Made by a program: the position numbers and the translations under genes
NCBI GenBank assembly: GCA_902773415.1
Contig: CACYEE010000014.1
Location: 1 to 5,098, forward strand
From: an uncultured Actinomyces sp.
Lineage (GTDB): Bacteria; Actinomycetota; Actinomycetes; Actinomycetales; Actinomycetaceae
Direction of reading: 5' to 3'
Length of the DNA stretch: 5,098 nucleotides
Shown here: positions 5,051-5,098 of the stretch, piece by piece
Layout of the letters: each line of letters opens with the position of its first letter
Position numbering within the stretch: position 1 is the first letter of the stretch
Notes under the pieces: generated by a model
Told to the model about the DNA's origin: nothing
Databases searched by the model: none
What the model saw: only the letters and a program-made list of their open reading frames with translations

Positions 5051-5098
5051 CGGTCTGGGTGGTTTGGGTGTTGTTCATTGACGCCCTGCCGTGTTGGC

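Larger units (their letters stand above)
4855..5098. other. Ambiguous right edge with open frames on both strands
   Basis: No gene is certain in the last 240 bp. A minus-strand frame from an ATG at 5078 to 4851 (75 residues, Met-rich around residues 17-36) would overlap the exonuclease start in an ATGA junction; GGCAGGG precedes its ATG weakly. On the plus strand a frame is open from inside the exonuclease antisense to the window end and reads, late on, LTPGNAIRPGDSTGIFIFTG (4963-5022). The two frames share their third codon positions, so G/C-rich third positions cannot tell them apart. I recognise neither product. A plus-strand gene running off the edge, a small minus-strand gene, or plain intergenic DNA are all possible. 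Confidence 0.3.

Noticed and set aside
1..5098. CRISPR arrays, tRNA, rRNA, tmRNA or RNase P RNA
   Set aside because: No regularly spaced repeats and none of the conserved sequence blocks of these RNAs were seen on either strand.

Overview
This is a 5.1 kb piece of a high-GC chromosome. It very probably comes from an actinobacterium, and the Coriobacteriia/Bifidobacterium side of that phylum fits best. The evidence is the overall G+C richness with G/C-rich third codon positions, the PurA protein (the stretch E-G-G-Q followed later by S-S-N-P-T-A-G-G-A-C-T-G is typical of actinobacterial enzymes), and candidate promoters with TANNNT -10 boxes and weak -35 boxes. One of these sits where it would give a leaderless mRNA. 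The taxonomic placement is an inference from remembered family sequences, not from a search.

Left part (1-1841): a complete purA gene (adenylosuccinate synthase) on the minus strand, with a strong ribosome binding site and a leader of about 130 nt that can fold. A roughly 550 bp divergent intergenic region follows. It holds a candidate purA promoter, a perfect 31-nt palindrome built around GGGGTC-T-GACCCC that looks like a dispersed intergenic repeat, and an A-rich promoter region for the next gene.

Middle part (1842-3655): a plus-strand AAA+/ORC-like ATPase with a C-terminal winged-helix-like domain, of unknown cellular role. It converges on a minus-strand type II toxin-antitoxin pair. The antitoxin is Phd/YefM-like and is read first. 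The toxin is RelE/ParE-like and starts in a TGATG junction with the antitoxin stop codon. A 16-bp imperfect palindrome about 45 bp upstream of the antitoxin start is a candidate autoregulatory operator.

Right part (3656-5098): about 650 bp without an intact gene. It contains a decayed plus-strand remnant of an IS256-family (mutator-type) transposase. Both the first-Asp motif (D-A-T-x-V-K-A-R) and the second-Asp motif (S-D-A-H-E-D-L) survive 66 codons apart, although the sequence between them has shifted frame. A strongly T-depleted tract follows. A minus-strand DnaQ-like DEDDh 3'-5' exonuclease gene comes next, with a possible leaderless promoter. The last 240 bp are ambiguous, with open frames on both strands and a terminator-like hairpin.

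Taken together, one housekeeping gene (purA) is followed by ordinary accessory material: an orphan ATPase, a toxin-antitoxin module, an IS scar and a stand-alone exonuclease. No multi-gene novel system is evident. The items most worth checking are the IS256 scar, the palindromic repeat, the T-depleted tract and the purA leader.
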